Positions 56,296 through 64,000 of a stretch of 64,000 nt of DNA are shown one piece after another (the stretch's first letter is position 1; the number at the start of each line of letters is the position of its first letter). A program made the translations under genes and the position numbers. The DNA lies in assembly GCF_002101815.1 (NCBI RefSeq), contig NZ_LQPM01000010.1:372001-436000 (forward strand), given 5' to 3'. The DNA comes from Mycobacterium paraense. Its GTDB lineage: Bacteria > Actinomycetota > Actinomycetes > Mycobacteriales > Mycobacteriaceae. The notes below the pieces were generated by a model, which was not told the DNA's origin, made no database searches, and saw only the letters and a program-made list of their open reading frames with translations.

Positions 56296-57516
56296 TCAGA
56301 GGATCGCCCGCTGATCCTTCGCGCTGGCGATGTCGTCCCAGTCGACGCCGAGCTCCAGCAGAATCTCCTCGGTGTGCTGCCCGTGCTCCGGGGCGCGCGC
56401 GGGCGCGGGTGGGGTCTCGTCGAACTGAACCGGCGCCGCGACGATGCGGTACTTCTCCCCGTGGTCGTCGACGTTGGTCACCACGTACCCGTTGGGCTCG
56501 ACCTGCGGGTCGTTGAGCGTCTCGCGCGGCGTCGCCAGCGCGCCCCACACGCCCGGCTCGTCCGCGAGCACCTCCTGCCAGTGCGCAAGGTCATGGCGGG
56601 CAAAGGCGTTGGCCACCAGCTCGGTCGCCGCGGCGGCGTTGGCGATCAGGTTGCTTGACGGGACGAACCGCTCGTCGGTGGCCAACTCCGCCAAACCCAT
56701 CCGCGTGCAGAAGCCGGCCCAGAACTTGTCGGGCTGCAGGAACACCAGCTGGATCCACCTGCCGTCCTTGGTTTTGTACCGGTTCACCAGGGGGTTGATG
56801 GCCAGCCCGGGCGGCGCGCCCGGAATGCCGTCGATATCGAAGAAATCGGCCGCCGAAATCGACGGCGCGATCGCCCACATCGCTTGTGCCAGCAGCGACG
56901 AGTCCACGATCGTCGGTTCGCCGGTCCGTTCCCGGTGGAACAAGGCCGCGCACACGCCGCCGGCCAGCGTCGCCCCGCCCTGCAGGTCCCCGAACGCGGG
57001 CCCCTGGACCGCGGGCGTGTCGGTGCCGAACGGCGTGAGCGTGTACGCCACCCCGCCGCGCGCCAAGTAGGTGGCGGCGTCGAACCCGCCGCGATCCCGG
57101 TCCGGGCCCCGGACCCCCAGCCCGGTGCCGCGGGCGATGATGATCTTCGGGTTGAACCCGCGGACGTCGTCGACGGTCAACCGCGCCCGCTCGAGCGCGC
57201 CGGGCAGCCAATTGGTCAGGAACACATCCGCACTCGCCAGCAGGCGGCCGAAAAGCGCACGGCCCGGCTCGGACTTGATGTCGATGGCGATGCTGCGCTT
57301 GCCGCGGTTGCCCAATTCGAGGATGAAATCGGCGTCGGGGCGGGCCGCTTCGCGGGTGAAGCCGCCGACCACCAGCGCGCGCCCGGGGTCCCCCGCTGCG
57401 ACGCCCTCCACCTTGATCACGTCGGCGCCCCAGTCGGCGAGGGCGGCGCCGGCCGAGGGCACGTAGGTCCAGGACGCCAATTCGACCACCCGGACACCGC
57501 TCAGCACGCCGGACAA
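56296..57516 (-). CDS. Class III CoA-transferase (CaiB/BaiF family)
   Basis: A 406-residue enzyme: VLSGVRVVELASWTYVPSAGAALADWGADVIKVE at the start, GNRGKRSIAIDIKSEPGR, NPKIIIARGTGLGVRGPDRDRGGFD and the active-site Asp in GPAFGDLQGGATLAGG. It moves CoA from one acyl-CoA to a free acid in the cytosol. The TTG at 57516 with CGAGGGGG upstream is the likely start; a GTG three codons on is possible. Frames extended further upstream are not supported. It is divergent from the SDR gene. Confidence 0.87.
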   Translation of the reverse strand: MSGVLSGVRVVELASWTYVPSAGAALADWGADVIKVEGVAAGDPGRALVVGGFTREAARPDADFILELGNRGKRSIAIDIKSEPGRALFGRLLASADVFLTNWLPGALERARLTVDDVRGFNPKIIIARGTGLGVRGPDRDRGGFDAATYLARGGVAYTLTPFGTDTPAVQGPAFGDLQGGATLAGGVCAALFHRERTGEPTIVDSSLLAQAMWAIAPSISAADFFDIDGIPGAPPGLAINPLVNRYKTKDGRWIQLVFLQPDKFWAGFCTRMGLAELATDERFVPSSNLIANAAAATELVANAFARHDLAHWQEVLADEPGVWGALATPRETLNDPQVEPNGYVVTNVDDHGEKYRIVAAPVQFDETPPAPARAPEHGQHTEEILLELGVDWDDIASAKDQRAIL

Positions 57517-57752
57517 GGCAACCCCCTCGGTCGTCTTTCTTGCTATTTTAGGTATTCTAGCTACTCTAAGGGATATCGAGAGCCCGGCTGTGGCCACGCG
57601 CAGTTTTCGTGGAAGACATGTGGTGGAGCCGACCATTGGGTCGCTCCACCTCCGCGATGCGGTGAGCGCGCGCACTCACAGCTCTTTGGCACCGAATAGC
57701 TTTGGCCCCCAACGCGGGTCGCTGGTGTAGGCATCGGGGCAAAGGACGCAAC
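57517..57752. promoter_or_regulatory. Divergent region with hairpin (57622-57650)
   Basis: 236 bases between the CoA-transferase and SDR genes. Near 57541-57575 the DNA is AT-rich with TAGCTA at the centre of a loose inverted repeat, a possible regulator site by the CoA-transferase start. At 57622-57650 GGTGGAGC-CGACC and GGTCG-CTCCACC form a strong stem with one bulge, in the transcribed leader of the SDR unit or as an operator. Confidence 0.5.
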
Positions 57753-58616
57753 ATGGGCAGGGTGACGGGCAAGGTGGCCGTGATCAGCGGTGCGGCGCGC
57801 GGCCAGGGCCGTTCCCATGCGCGGCTGCTGGCCGCCGAGGGCGCCGACATCATCGCGGTGGATCTGTGCGCGGACATCGAGACCAACGAGTACCCGCTGG
57901 CGCGCCCCGAGGATCTCGACGAGACGGCGCGGCTGGTGGAGAAGGAGGGGCAGCGCGCGTTCACGGCGGTCGCCGACGTCCGCGACCGGGTGGCCCTGGC
58001 CGCCGCGATCGACCAGGGTGTGGCCGAATTCGGCCACCTCGACATCGTGGTGGCCAACGCCGGGATCTGCCCGCTTACCGCCGGCCTTCCGCCGCAGGCG
58101 TTCGCCGACGCGGTCGATGTCGACCTGGTCGGCGTGCTCAACCTGGTGCACACCAGCCTCAAACATCTGCAGGCCGGCGCGTCGATCATCGTGATCGGGT
58201 CGAACGCGGCGTTCATGTCGTCGATGAACACCACGGGCATCGATGGCGGCCCCGGCGGAGCCGGCTACGCGTTCGCGAAACTCGCTGCCGCGCATTACGT
58301 TAACGACTTCGCACTGGCGCTGGCCAAGTTCTCGATCCGGATGAACGCGGTGCATCCGACGAACGTCAACACCGACATGTTGCACAGCGCACCGATGTAC
58401 CGGGCGTTCCGGCCCGATCTGAAGGAACCCAAGCGGGAGGACGCCGAACCGGTCTTCCCAGTGGTCCAGGCGATGCCCATCCCCTACGTCGAACCCGAGG
58501 ACATCAGCGAGGCGGTGCTGTTTCTGGCGTCGGACGCGGCGCGCTACATCACCGGCCAGCAGCTCCGCGTGGACGGCGGCGGGTTCCTCAAGGTCAAGCC
58601 GTGGTCGGGCGGCTGA
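57753..58616 (+). CDS. Mycofactocin-coupled type SDR family oxidoreductase
   Basis: A 287-residue short-chain dehydrogenase. The cofactor motif is GAARGQGRSHARLLAAEGADIIAVDLC, which is the mycofactocin-associated SDR signature, then NAGICPL and the catalytic Tyr-x3-Lys in GAGYAFAKLAA. These enzymes keep NAD tightly bound and pass electrons to mycofactocin. It probably oxidises an alcohol intermediate of the downstream pathway. The ATG at 57753 follows AAAGGACG. Confidence 0.9.
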   Translation: MGRVTGKVAVISGAARGQGRSHARLLAAEGADIIAVDLCADIETNEYPLARPEDLDETARLVEKEGQRAFTAVADVRDRVALAAAIDQGVAEFGHLDIVVANAGICPLTAGLPPQAFADAVDVDLVGVLNLVHTSLKHLQAGASIIVIGSNAAFMSSMNTTGIDGGPGGAGYAFAKLAAAHYVNDFALALAKFSIRMNAVHPTNVNTDMLHSAPMYRAFRPDLKEPKREDAEPVFPVVQAMPIPYVEPEDISEAVLFLASDAARYITGQQLRVDGGGFLKVKPWSGG

Positions 58617-58665
58617 CGCCGGCGTCACCAATCGTGTTGGGGTGCAGAATGTCTGGAGGGTGTAG

Positions 58666-59655
58666 GTGAGCGACGGTCAGGACGCAACGGACGTCGAACG
58701 TCGCCTCTACGAATTGATGATCCTGATGAAGGCGGCTGACGACCGGCTGTCCAAGGGCATCGGCACCGGCGAATTCATGTGCGTGTACTGGCCTTCGCGC
58801 GGGCAGGAGGCGATCGCCGCCGCGATGGGGGTGGCGCTGCGGCCCGACGACCAGCTGGTGACGACCTACCGCGGGTTGCACGACCTGATCGGCAAGGGCG
58901 TCCCGCTCGGGGAGATCTACGGCGAGATGATGGGCCGCACCGTCGGCGCGAGCCGCGGCAAGGGCGGCACCATGCACATCGCCAAGCCCGACAAGGGGGT
59001 CATGCTCTCCACGGGGATCATCGGGGCCGGACCCCCGGTCGCCGTCGGGCTGGCGATGGCGGGCAGGCGCAAGGGCCTCGACCGGGTCACGGTGGTCAGC
59101 TTCGGCGACGGCGCGACGAACACCGGCTCCTTCCACGAGGCGGCCAACATGGCCGCGCTGTGGGACCTGCCGATGGTGTTCGTCTGCCAGAACAATCTGT
59201 TCGCCGAGATGACACCGACGTCGGACACGATGAAGCTCGAGCAGGTCGCCCAGCGGGCGGCCGGCTACGGCATGCCGGGCGTCCGCGTCGACGGCAACGA
59301 CCCGCTGGCGGTGAAATCCGCCCTCGACGAGGCCCTGCGCCGCGCCCGCGCCGGTCAGGGGCCCACGTTCATCGAGTGCGTGACGTTTCGCTTCCGCGGC
59401 CACTACTTCGGTGACCGGATGCCCTACATCCCCAAGGAGCAACTGGCCGCGGCCATGGCGGCCGATCCGGTGCCGCGGTTCCGCGAGCACCTCGCGCAGG
59501 CCGGGATTTGCGGCGAGGACGAACTCGCCCGCATCGATAACGAGGCGCTTGCCAGGGTGGAGGACGCCCTCGCGACGGTGATGGGCGCGCCGTCGCCCTC
59601 GATCGACGAGCTCGACCGCGACGTGTACGCGACCCCGATCGGGTTTCCGGCATGA
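58666..59655 (+). CDS. 2-oxoacid / acetoin dehydrogenase E1 alpha subunit
   Basis: A 329-residue TPP enzyme subunit. The TPP-binding motif runs from GDG (147-149) to NN (176-177): FGDGATNTGSFHEAANMAAL...CQNN. RGKGGTMHI and FRFRGHYFGD are typical of acetoin dehydrogenase E1 alpha. It decarboxylates or cleaves a keto substrate and transfers the acyl group to a lipoyl arm with the beta subunit. GTG start at 58666. Its stop overlaps the beta ATG (ATGA). Confidence 0.9.
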   Translation: MSDGQDATDVERRLYELMILMKAADDRLSKGIGTGEFMCVYWPSRGQEAIAAAMGVALRPDDQLVTTYRGLHDLIGKGVPLGEIYGEMMGRTVGASRGKGGTMHIAKPDKGVMLSTGIIGAGPPVAVGLAMAGRRKGLDRVTVVSFGDGATNTGSFHEAANMAALWDLPMVFVCQNNLFAEMTPTSDTMKLEQVAQRAAGYGMPGVRVDGNDPLAVKSALDEALRRARAGQGPTFIECVTFRFRGHYFGDRMPYIPKEQLAAAMAADPVPRFREHLAQAGICGEDELARIDNEALARVEDALATVMGAPSPSIDELDRDVYATPIGFPA

Positions 59656-60662
59656 CGCAGGAAAAAGAGATGACGATGCGCGAGGCGCTGAACCTCGCGC
59701 TCGACGAGGCGCTGGCCGCCGACGACCGAGTGTTCCTGCTGGGTGAGGACATCGCCGACCCCGGCGCCTCGGGGCCCACGGCGGGGTTGTCCACCAAGTA
59801 CGGCCACGACCGCGTCTTGGACACGCCCATCTCGGAGGCCGCCATCGTGGGCGCCGCGATCGGCGCCGCGATCGACGGGATGCTGCCGGTGGCCGAGATC
59901 ATGATCATGGATTTCATCGGCATCGCGGCCGACCAGCTCATCAACAACGCCGCCAAGCTGCGGTTCATGACCGCGGGCCGGACGACGGCGCCGATCACGA
60001 TCCGCACGCAGGTCTACGCCGGGCTGGCCACCGGCGCCACGCATTCGCAGAGCCTGGAAGCGTGGTTCATGCACATCCCCGGGATGAAGGTGATTGTGCC
60101 GTCCACCCCGCGCGACGGCAAAGGCCTTCTCACAGCGGCGATCTTCGATCCGGACCCCTGCCTGTTCGTCGAGACGATCCGGCTGCAGGGCAAGAAGGGG
60201 CCCGTTCCCGTCGAACCCGGGTTCTCGATCCCGCTGGGGCAGGCCGACGTCAAGCGGCCGGGCACCGACGTGACGCTGATCGCGTACGGTCGCCCCGTGC
60301 ACGACGCGCTGGCGGCGGCGGAAACCTTGGCCGAACAGGGCGTCAGCGCCGAGGTCGTGGATCTGCGCACCCTGGTGCCGCTCGATGTCGAGACCATCGT
60401 CGAATCCGCCCGCCGCACCCGAAGGGCGGTGATCGTGCACGACGCGGTCCAATTCGCCGGGCCCGGAGCGGAAATCGCCGCGATCCTGCAGTCCGAACTG
60501 TTCGGCGAGCTGGCGGCACCCGTCGAACGGGTGGCGGCCAGGTTCGTCCCCAACCCGGCCGCTGCCGCGCTCGAGGCGCAGGTCTACCCGTCGCCGCCGC
60601 GCATCGTCGCGGCCGCACGGCGCACCTTCGAAGGCGCGGGGAAGGCCAAAGTGCATGGCTGA
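59652..60662 (+). CDS. 2-oxoacid / acetoin dehydrogenase E1 beta subunit
   Basis: A 336-residue transketolase-like beta subunit: REALNLALDEALAADDRVFLLGEDIADPGA, then DTPISEAAIVGAAIGAAIDGMLPVAEIMIMDFIG, THSQSLEAWFMHIPGMKVIVPSTP and the C-terminal EVVDLRTLVPLDVETIVESARRTRRAVIVHDA. It completes the alpha2beta2 E1 with the preceding gene. It overlaps both neighbours by a few bases, so the three genes are one translational unit. Confidence 0.91.
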   Translation: MTQEKEMTMREALNLALDEALAADDRVFLLGEDIADPGASGPTAGLSTKYGHDRVLDTPISEAAIVGAAIGAAIDGMLPVAEIMIMDFIGIAADQLINNAAKLRFMTAGRTTAPITIRTQVYAGLATGATHSQSLEAWFMHIPGMKVIVPSTPRDGKGLLTAAIFDPDPCLFVETIRLQGKKGPVPVEPGFSIPLGQADVKRPGTDVTLIAYGRPVHDALAAAETLAEQGVSAEVVDLRTLVPLDVETIVESARRTRRAVIVHDAVQFAGPGAEIAAILQSELFGELAAPVERVAARFVPNPAAAALEAQVYPSPPRIVAAARRTFEGAGKAKVHG

Positions 60663-60891
60663 CTTCATCATCCGCATCCCACGCGTGTCGGTGGCGGTCT
60701 CCGAAGCCGAGCTGACCGATCTGCTGGTGGCCGCGGGTGAGCATGTCGAGGAGGGCACGCCGATCTATGTGATCGCCACCGAGAAGGTGGAACAGGAAAT
60801 CGAAGCCGGCGCGTCGGGCGTCGTGCAATGGACCGGACAGGTCGGGACGACCTACGACATCGGCGCCCAAATCGGCGTCATCACCACATGA
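60655..60891 (+). CDS. Free-standing lipoyl (biotinyl-lipoyl) domain protein
   Basis: A 78-residue protein that is only a lipoyl domain: VAAGEHVEEGTPIYVIATEKVEQEIEAGASGVVQW, with Lys44 in EKVEQ as the likely lipoylated residue. E2 proteins normally continue with a linker and acyltransferase domain; none is present, and no E2 or E3 gene is nearby. It overlaps E1 beta by eight bases. It could serve as a mobile acyl or electron carrier like a glycine-cleavage H-protein. Confidence 0.85.
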   Translation: MADFIIRIPRVSVAVSEAELTDLLVAAGEHVEEGTPIYVIATEKVEQEIEAGASGVVQWTGQVGTTYDIGAQIGVITT

Positions 60892-60917
60892 TTCGAGAGA
60901 GCGAAAGGTAAGTCTGC

Positions 60918-61793
60918 ATGGATCTCAACGAGACCCGCGAGAGAATCGTCTACGAAAAGGAAGGCCCGATCGCCCGCGTCACGCTCAACTGGCCGGAGAA
61001 GGCGAACGCCCAGGACCAGAAGCTGGCCGAGGAAGTCGACGCCGCGCTGCTCGACGCCGACCGCGATTACGACATCAAGGTGCTGATCCTCAAGGCCAAC
61101 GGCAAGGGCTTCTGCTCCGGGCACGCCATCGGCAACAACGCGGTCGACTATCCGGCATTCGTCGAGGGCGCCAAGGTGATGGGCACGCCGTGGAAGCCGC
61201 AGACCGACCTGTTCGTCAAGCCGGTGCTGAACCTGTGGGAGTTCTCCAAGCCGACCATCGCGGCCGTGCACGGCTACTGCGTCGGCGGGGGCACCCACTA
61301 CGGGTTGACGACCGACATCGTCATCGCGGCCGAGGACGCGTACTTCTCCTATCCCCCCTTGCAGGGATTCGGGATGCCGTCGGGTGAGTGCTCGATCGAG
61401 CCGTGGGTCTTCATGAACTGGCGGCGCGCGGCGTACTACCTCTACCTCGCCGAGGTCATCGACGCGAAAAAGGCGCTGGAGGTCGGTCTGGTCAACGAGG
61501 TGGTGCCGCGCGACCAACTGGAGGCCCGCGCCGATGCCATCGCCCGTCACATCGCCCAGGCGCCGATGACGACGCTGTTGGCGACCAAGGCCAATCTCAA
61601 GCGGGCCTGGGAGCTGATGGGCATGCGGGTGCACTGGCAGAGCTCCAACGACCTCGTTGCGCTCGCGTCGATCAGCAGGGATGTGCAGGAGCTGATCCAG
61701 ACGGTGTTCAAGGACAAGGTGCTGCCGTCCGAGCAGGCCCGGCGCCAGGCGGCGGCAGCAGCCTCGTCCGTCGACGGGGCGGCGACGACTTGA
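60918..61793 (+). CDS. Enoyl-CoA hydratase/isomerase family protein
   Basis: A 291-residue crotonase-fold enzyme. The oxyanion-hole segments are GKGFCSGHAI and HGYCVGGGTHYGLTTDIVIAAEDAYF; the region GFGMPSGECSIEPWVF carries an acidic residue near the usual catalytic position. The substrate is some acyl-CoA of this pathway. It follows the lipoyl gene by 26 bases with AGCGAAAGGTAA upstream, and precedes the acyl-CoA ligase. Confidence 0.9.
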   Translation: MDLNETRERIVYEKEGPIARVTLNWPEKANAQDQKLAEEVDAALLDADRDYDIKVLILKANGKGFCSGHAIGNNAVDYPAFVEGAKVMGTPWKPQTDLFVKPVLNLWEFSKPTIAAVHGYCVGGGTHYGLTTDIVIAAEDAYFSYPPLQGFGMPSGECSIEPWVFMNWRRAAYYLYLAEVIDAKKALEVGLVNEVVPRDQLEARADAIARHIAQAPMTTLLATKANLKRAWELMGMRVHWQSSNDLVALASISRDVQELIQTVFKDKVLPSEQARRQAAAAASSVDGAATT

Positions 61794-61812
61794 GCCTTCG
61801 CGAGGCCCGCCG

Positions 61813-63345
61813 GTGAACATCGCCGACCATGCGAGCGCCGCCGCGGACTCGCCCGCCTTGATCACCGATCGCGGCCCGATGTCGTTCGGCGAGCTGCATG
61901 CCAGGAGCCGTCGCGTCGCCGCCCTGCTGCACGACGCCGGGCTGCGCCGCGGCGACGGCGTGGCGCTGGTGCTGCCGAACCGGCCCGAGTTCTTCGAAAT
62001 CACCTGGGGCTGCCAGCTTTCCGGGCTGTACTACACCGCCGTCAACACCCACTTCACGCCCGACGAGGTCGCCTACGTCATCGACGACTCGGACGCGAAG
62101 GCGGTGTTCGTCGACGGCTCGATGGCCGGCCTCGCCGCTCATCTGGGCACCGTCAACGCGGGCATCTCGGTTGGCGTGGCCGTCGGCGACGCGCTGCCCG
62201 GCTGGCGCCCCTACGAGGACGCCCTGGCGGTGGCGGGCGACGCGCCGCCGCCGTCGGACGGCTCGGAGATGCTCTATTCGTCGGGCACCACGGGACGGCC
62301 CAAGGCCGTCCGCCGGGCGCTGCCGACCGACGGCAACGGCTCCTGGGCCCAGGCGGTTTTGGAGATGGCGCTCATCCACAAGTACGGGATGGACTCCTCC
62401 AGCGTCTACCTCTCCCCCGCACCGCTGTATCACGCGGCCGGGGTGAACTACACGATGGCGGTGCACCGCGTCGGCGCCGCCTCGATCCTGATGCGCAAGT
62501 TCGACGCCGAGGACGTGCTGCGGTTGATCGAGACGCATCGGGTGACGCACGCGCAGTTCGTTCCCACCATGTTCGTGCGGATGCTCAAGTTGCCCGAGGC
62601 GGTCCGGGCCAAATACGACGTGTCCAGCCTCCAGTGCGTGATCCACGCGGCCGCCCCGTGTCCGGTGGACGTCAAGCACCGGATGATGGAGTGGTTCGGT
62701 CCCATCATTCACGAGTACTACGGCGGCACAGAGGGATTCGCGGGCACCACGATCGGACCCGAGGAATGGCTCGCGCATCCCGGCTCGGTCGGCAAGCCGT
62801 TCAGCCCCGTCCACGTGCTGGGAGACGACGGGGTCGAACTTCCGGTGGGCGAGTCCGGCGAGCTGTTCTTCGAGGGCGGGCCCGATTTCGAGTACTTCAA
62901 GGACCCGGCCAAGACCGCCTCGGTGGCGAACGACCGGGGCTGGCGGTCCCTCGGCGACATGGGCTACGTCGACGACGACGGATACCTCTACCTCACCGAC
63001 CGGTCGACGTTCATGATCGTCTCGGGCGGGGTGAACATCTACCCGCAGGAGGCGGAGAACCTGCTGGTCATGCACCCCAAGCTCGTCGACGCGGCCGTGT
63101 TCGGCGTTCCCAACGACGAGTTCGGCGAGGAGGTCAAGGCCGTCGTACAGCCGGCCGACGGCGTGGCGCCCGGTCCCGACCTGGAGGCCGAGCTCATCGC
63201 GTACTGCCGCGCGCACCTGGCGGGCTATAAGTGCCCCCGCACGGTCGAGTTCGAGCCGGAGCTGCCGCGCGACCCGAACGGAAAGCTTTACAAGCGGCGC
63301 ATCCGTGAACGTTACTGGCAAGGACGGGTTTCGCGGATCCTATGA
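61813..63345 (+). CDS. AMP-forming acyl-CoA synthetase
   Basis: A 510-residue ANL-superfamily ligase. The P-loop motif is LYSSGTTGRPKAVRRAL, later motifs are HEYYGGTEGFAGT and LYLTDRSTFMIVSGGVNIYPQEAENLL, and the catalytic Lys lies in LPRDPNGKLYKRRI. It activates a carboxylic acid with ATP and CoA, probably feeding this cluster. GTG start at 61813, 19 bases after the hydratase. Confidence 0.92.
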   Translation: MNIADHASAAADSPALITDRGPMSFGELHARSRRVAALLHDAGLRRGDGVALVLPNRPEFFEITWGCQLSGLYYTAVNTHFTPDEVAYVIDDSDAKAVFVDGSMAGLAAHLGTVNAGISVGVAVGDALPGWRPYEDALAVAGDAPPPSDGSEMLYSSGTTGRPKAVRRALPTDGNGSWAQAVLEMALIHKYGMDSSSVYLSPAPLYHAAGVNYTMAVHRVGAASILMRKFDAEDVLRLIETHRVTHAQFVPTMFVRMLKLPEAVRAKYDVSSLQCVIHAAAPCPVDVKHRMMEWFGPIIHEYYGGTEGFAGTTIGPEEWLAHPGSVGKPFSPVHVLGDDGVELPVGESGELFFEGGPDFEYFKDPAKTASVANDRGWRSLGDMGYVDDDGYLYLTDRSTFMIVSGGVNIYPQEAENLLVMHPKLVDAAVFGVPNDEFGEEVKAVVQPADGVAPGPDLEAELIAYCRAHLAGYKCPRTVEFEPELPRDPNGKLYKRRIRERYWQGRVSRIL

Positions 63346-63363
63346 GCTGACAAGGACAGTGAG

Positions 63364-64000
63364 ATGGCGGTAGAAACGGGTTCGGAGCGAGTCGGTGTCA
63401 ACTGGACACCGCTACCGGTGCCATGGGCGGTTCAGACGCCCGATCGCATCCCTAAGCAGCGTTACTACGACGCGGAGTTCTACGCCCTCGAGAACGAGAT
63501 GTTCTGGCCGCGGGTGTGGCAGATGGCGTGCCGCCTCGATGAGATCCCCAAGGCCGGCGACTTCGTGGAGTACGAGATCCTCGACGAGTCGATCATCGTG
63601 GTGCGCGTCGACGGTCAGACGGTGCGGGCCTACCACAACGCCTGCCGCCACCGCGGGGTAAAGCTGGTGGAGGGCAACGGGAATCGGCGCACCTTCGTCT
63701 GCCCGTTCCACGGCTGGTGCTGGGGCATCGACGGTCGCAACACGTTTGTGTTGCGACCCGAGGAGTTCGCCGAAGAGAACCTGCGCGCGGAGGATCTCCA
63801 ACTCGTCCCGGTCAGGTGCGAGCTGTGGGGCGGGTGCGCGTGGATCAACCTCGACGACGACGCCCCGGGCCTGCGCGACTGCATCGAACCGTTCGGGTCG
63901 ATCTACGACGCGTGGAAGGTCGAATCCCTGCGCGTCGAGTGGTGGCAGTCATGCCGGCTGCCGGTGAACTGGAAGCTGGCCACCGCGGCCTTCATGGAGG
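63364..64000 (+). CDS. Rieske non-heme iron oxygenase, alpha subunit (3' end outside window)
   Basis: The ATG at 63364 opens a frame to the right edge; 212 residues are visible. The Rieske [2Fe-2S] site is Cys94/His96 (NACRHRGVK) and Cys113/His116 (FVCPFHGWCW). WKLATAAFMEG at the edge is the start of the catalytic domain. Such oxygenases hydroxylate aromatic rings or other C-H bonds and need a reductase, not seen here. It starts 18 bases after the ligase stop, so it belongs to the same unit. Confidence 0.92.
   Translation, partial: MAVETGSERVGVNWTPLPVPWAVQTPDRIPKQRYYDAEFYALENEMFWPRVWQMACRLDEIPKAGDFVEYEILDESIIVVRVDGQTVRAYHNACRHRGVKLVEGNGNRRTFVCPFHGWCWGIDGRNTFVLRPEEFAEENLRAEDLQLVPVRCELWGGCAWINLDDDAPGLRDCIEPFGSIYDAWKVESLRVEWWQSCRLPVNWKLATAAFME

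Overview
The window is high-GC mycobacterial DNA from a slow-growing species. It carries a complete ESX-5 (type VII secretion) locus, and that system is restricted to slow growers. Gene content resembles the M. avium complex, but that placement is inference. Gene order follows the M. tuberculosis Rv1778c-Rv1817 region, read mostly on the minus strand and interrupted by lineage-specific genes. I see no rRNA, tRNA, CRISPR array, insertion sequence or prophage.

Layout. (1) 1-6630 is an Rv1811-Rv1817-like block: a flavoprotein running off the left edge, a VOC protein, a TetR regulator, an F420-type reductase, an exported serine protease, a sterol-desaturase-like hydroxylase, an NAD(P)/FAD oxidoreductase and MgtC. 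(2) 6749-12540 is a probable magnesium-responsive unit. An M-box riboswitch is followed by a 25-codon upstream ORF, a relic of a PE gene, PPE31-, PPE32- and PPE33-like genes, a DUF732 exported protein and mgtC. (3) 12638-13992 is another PE relic plus PPE pair. (4) 14491-37526 is the ESX-5 locus: eccA5, eccE5, mycP5, eccD5, espG5, esxN, esxM, two nearly identical PE genes, four PPE genes, ferredoxin and cyp143, eccC5 and eccB5. (5) 37891-48045 runs from malQ to Rv1778c-like genes, with an inserted LLM oxidoreductase, a SnoaL-like protein and a cytochrome b/molybdopterin fusion. (6) 48078-56286 is accessory: an ABATE/CGNR regulator with an EamA exporter, an IclR-controlled flavin oxidase plus DAPG-hydrolase-like pair, a WS/DGAT acyltransferase, and a CstR-like regulator with thioredoxin, DUF302 and an AhpD-like protein. 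(7) 56296-64000 is a catabolic cluster: class III CoA-transferase, mycofactocin-type SDR, E1alpha/E1beta/lipoyl protein, enoyl-CoA hydratase, acyl-CoA ligase and a Rieske oxygenase cut by the right edge.

How it fits together. EccB5-EccC5-EccD5-EccE5 with MycP5 form the ESX-5 membrane machine. EccA5 and EspG5 are its cytosolic ATPase and PE/PPE chaperone, and EsxM/EsxN and the PE/PPE proteins are substrates. The most striking signal is that several PPE genes lack a PE partner but are preceded by miniature reading frames that still carry PE start or end sequence and stop at the PPE start codon. Further signals are a proline-containing upstream ORF after the M-box, a PPE33 tail resembling the C-terminus of MgtC in the same unit, an EsxN-like 36-residue frame between PPE31 and PPE32, and GTTCA repeats spaced exactly 21 bp apart near the PE/PPE genes.
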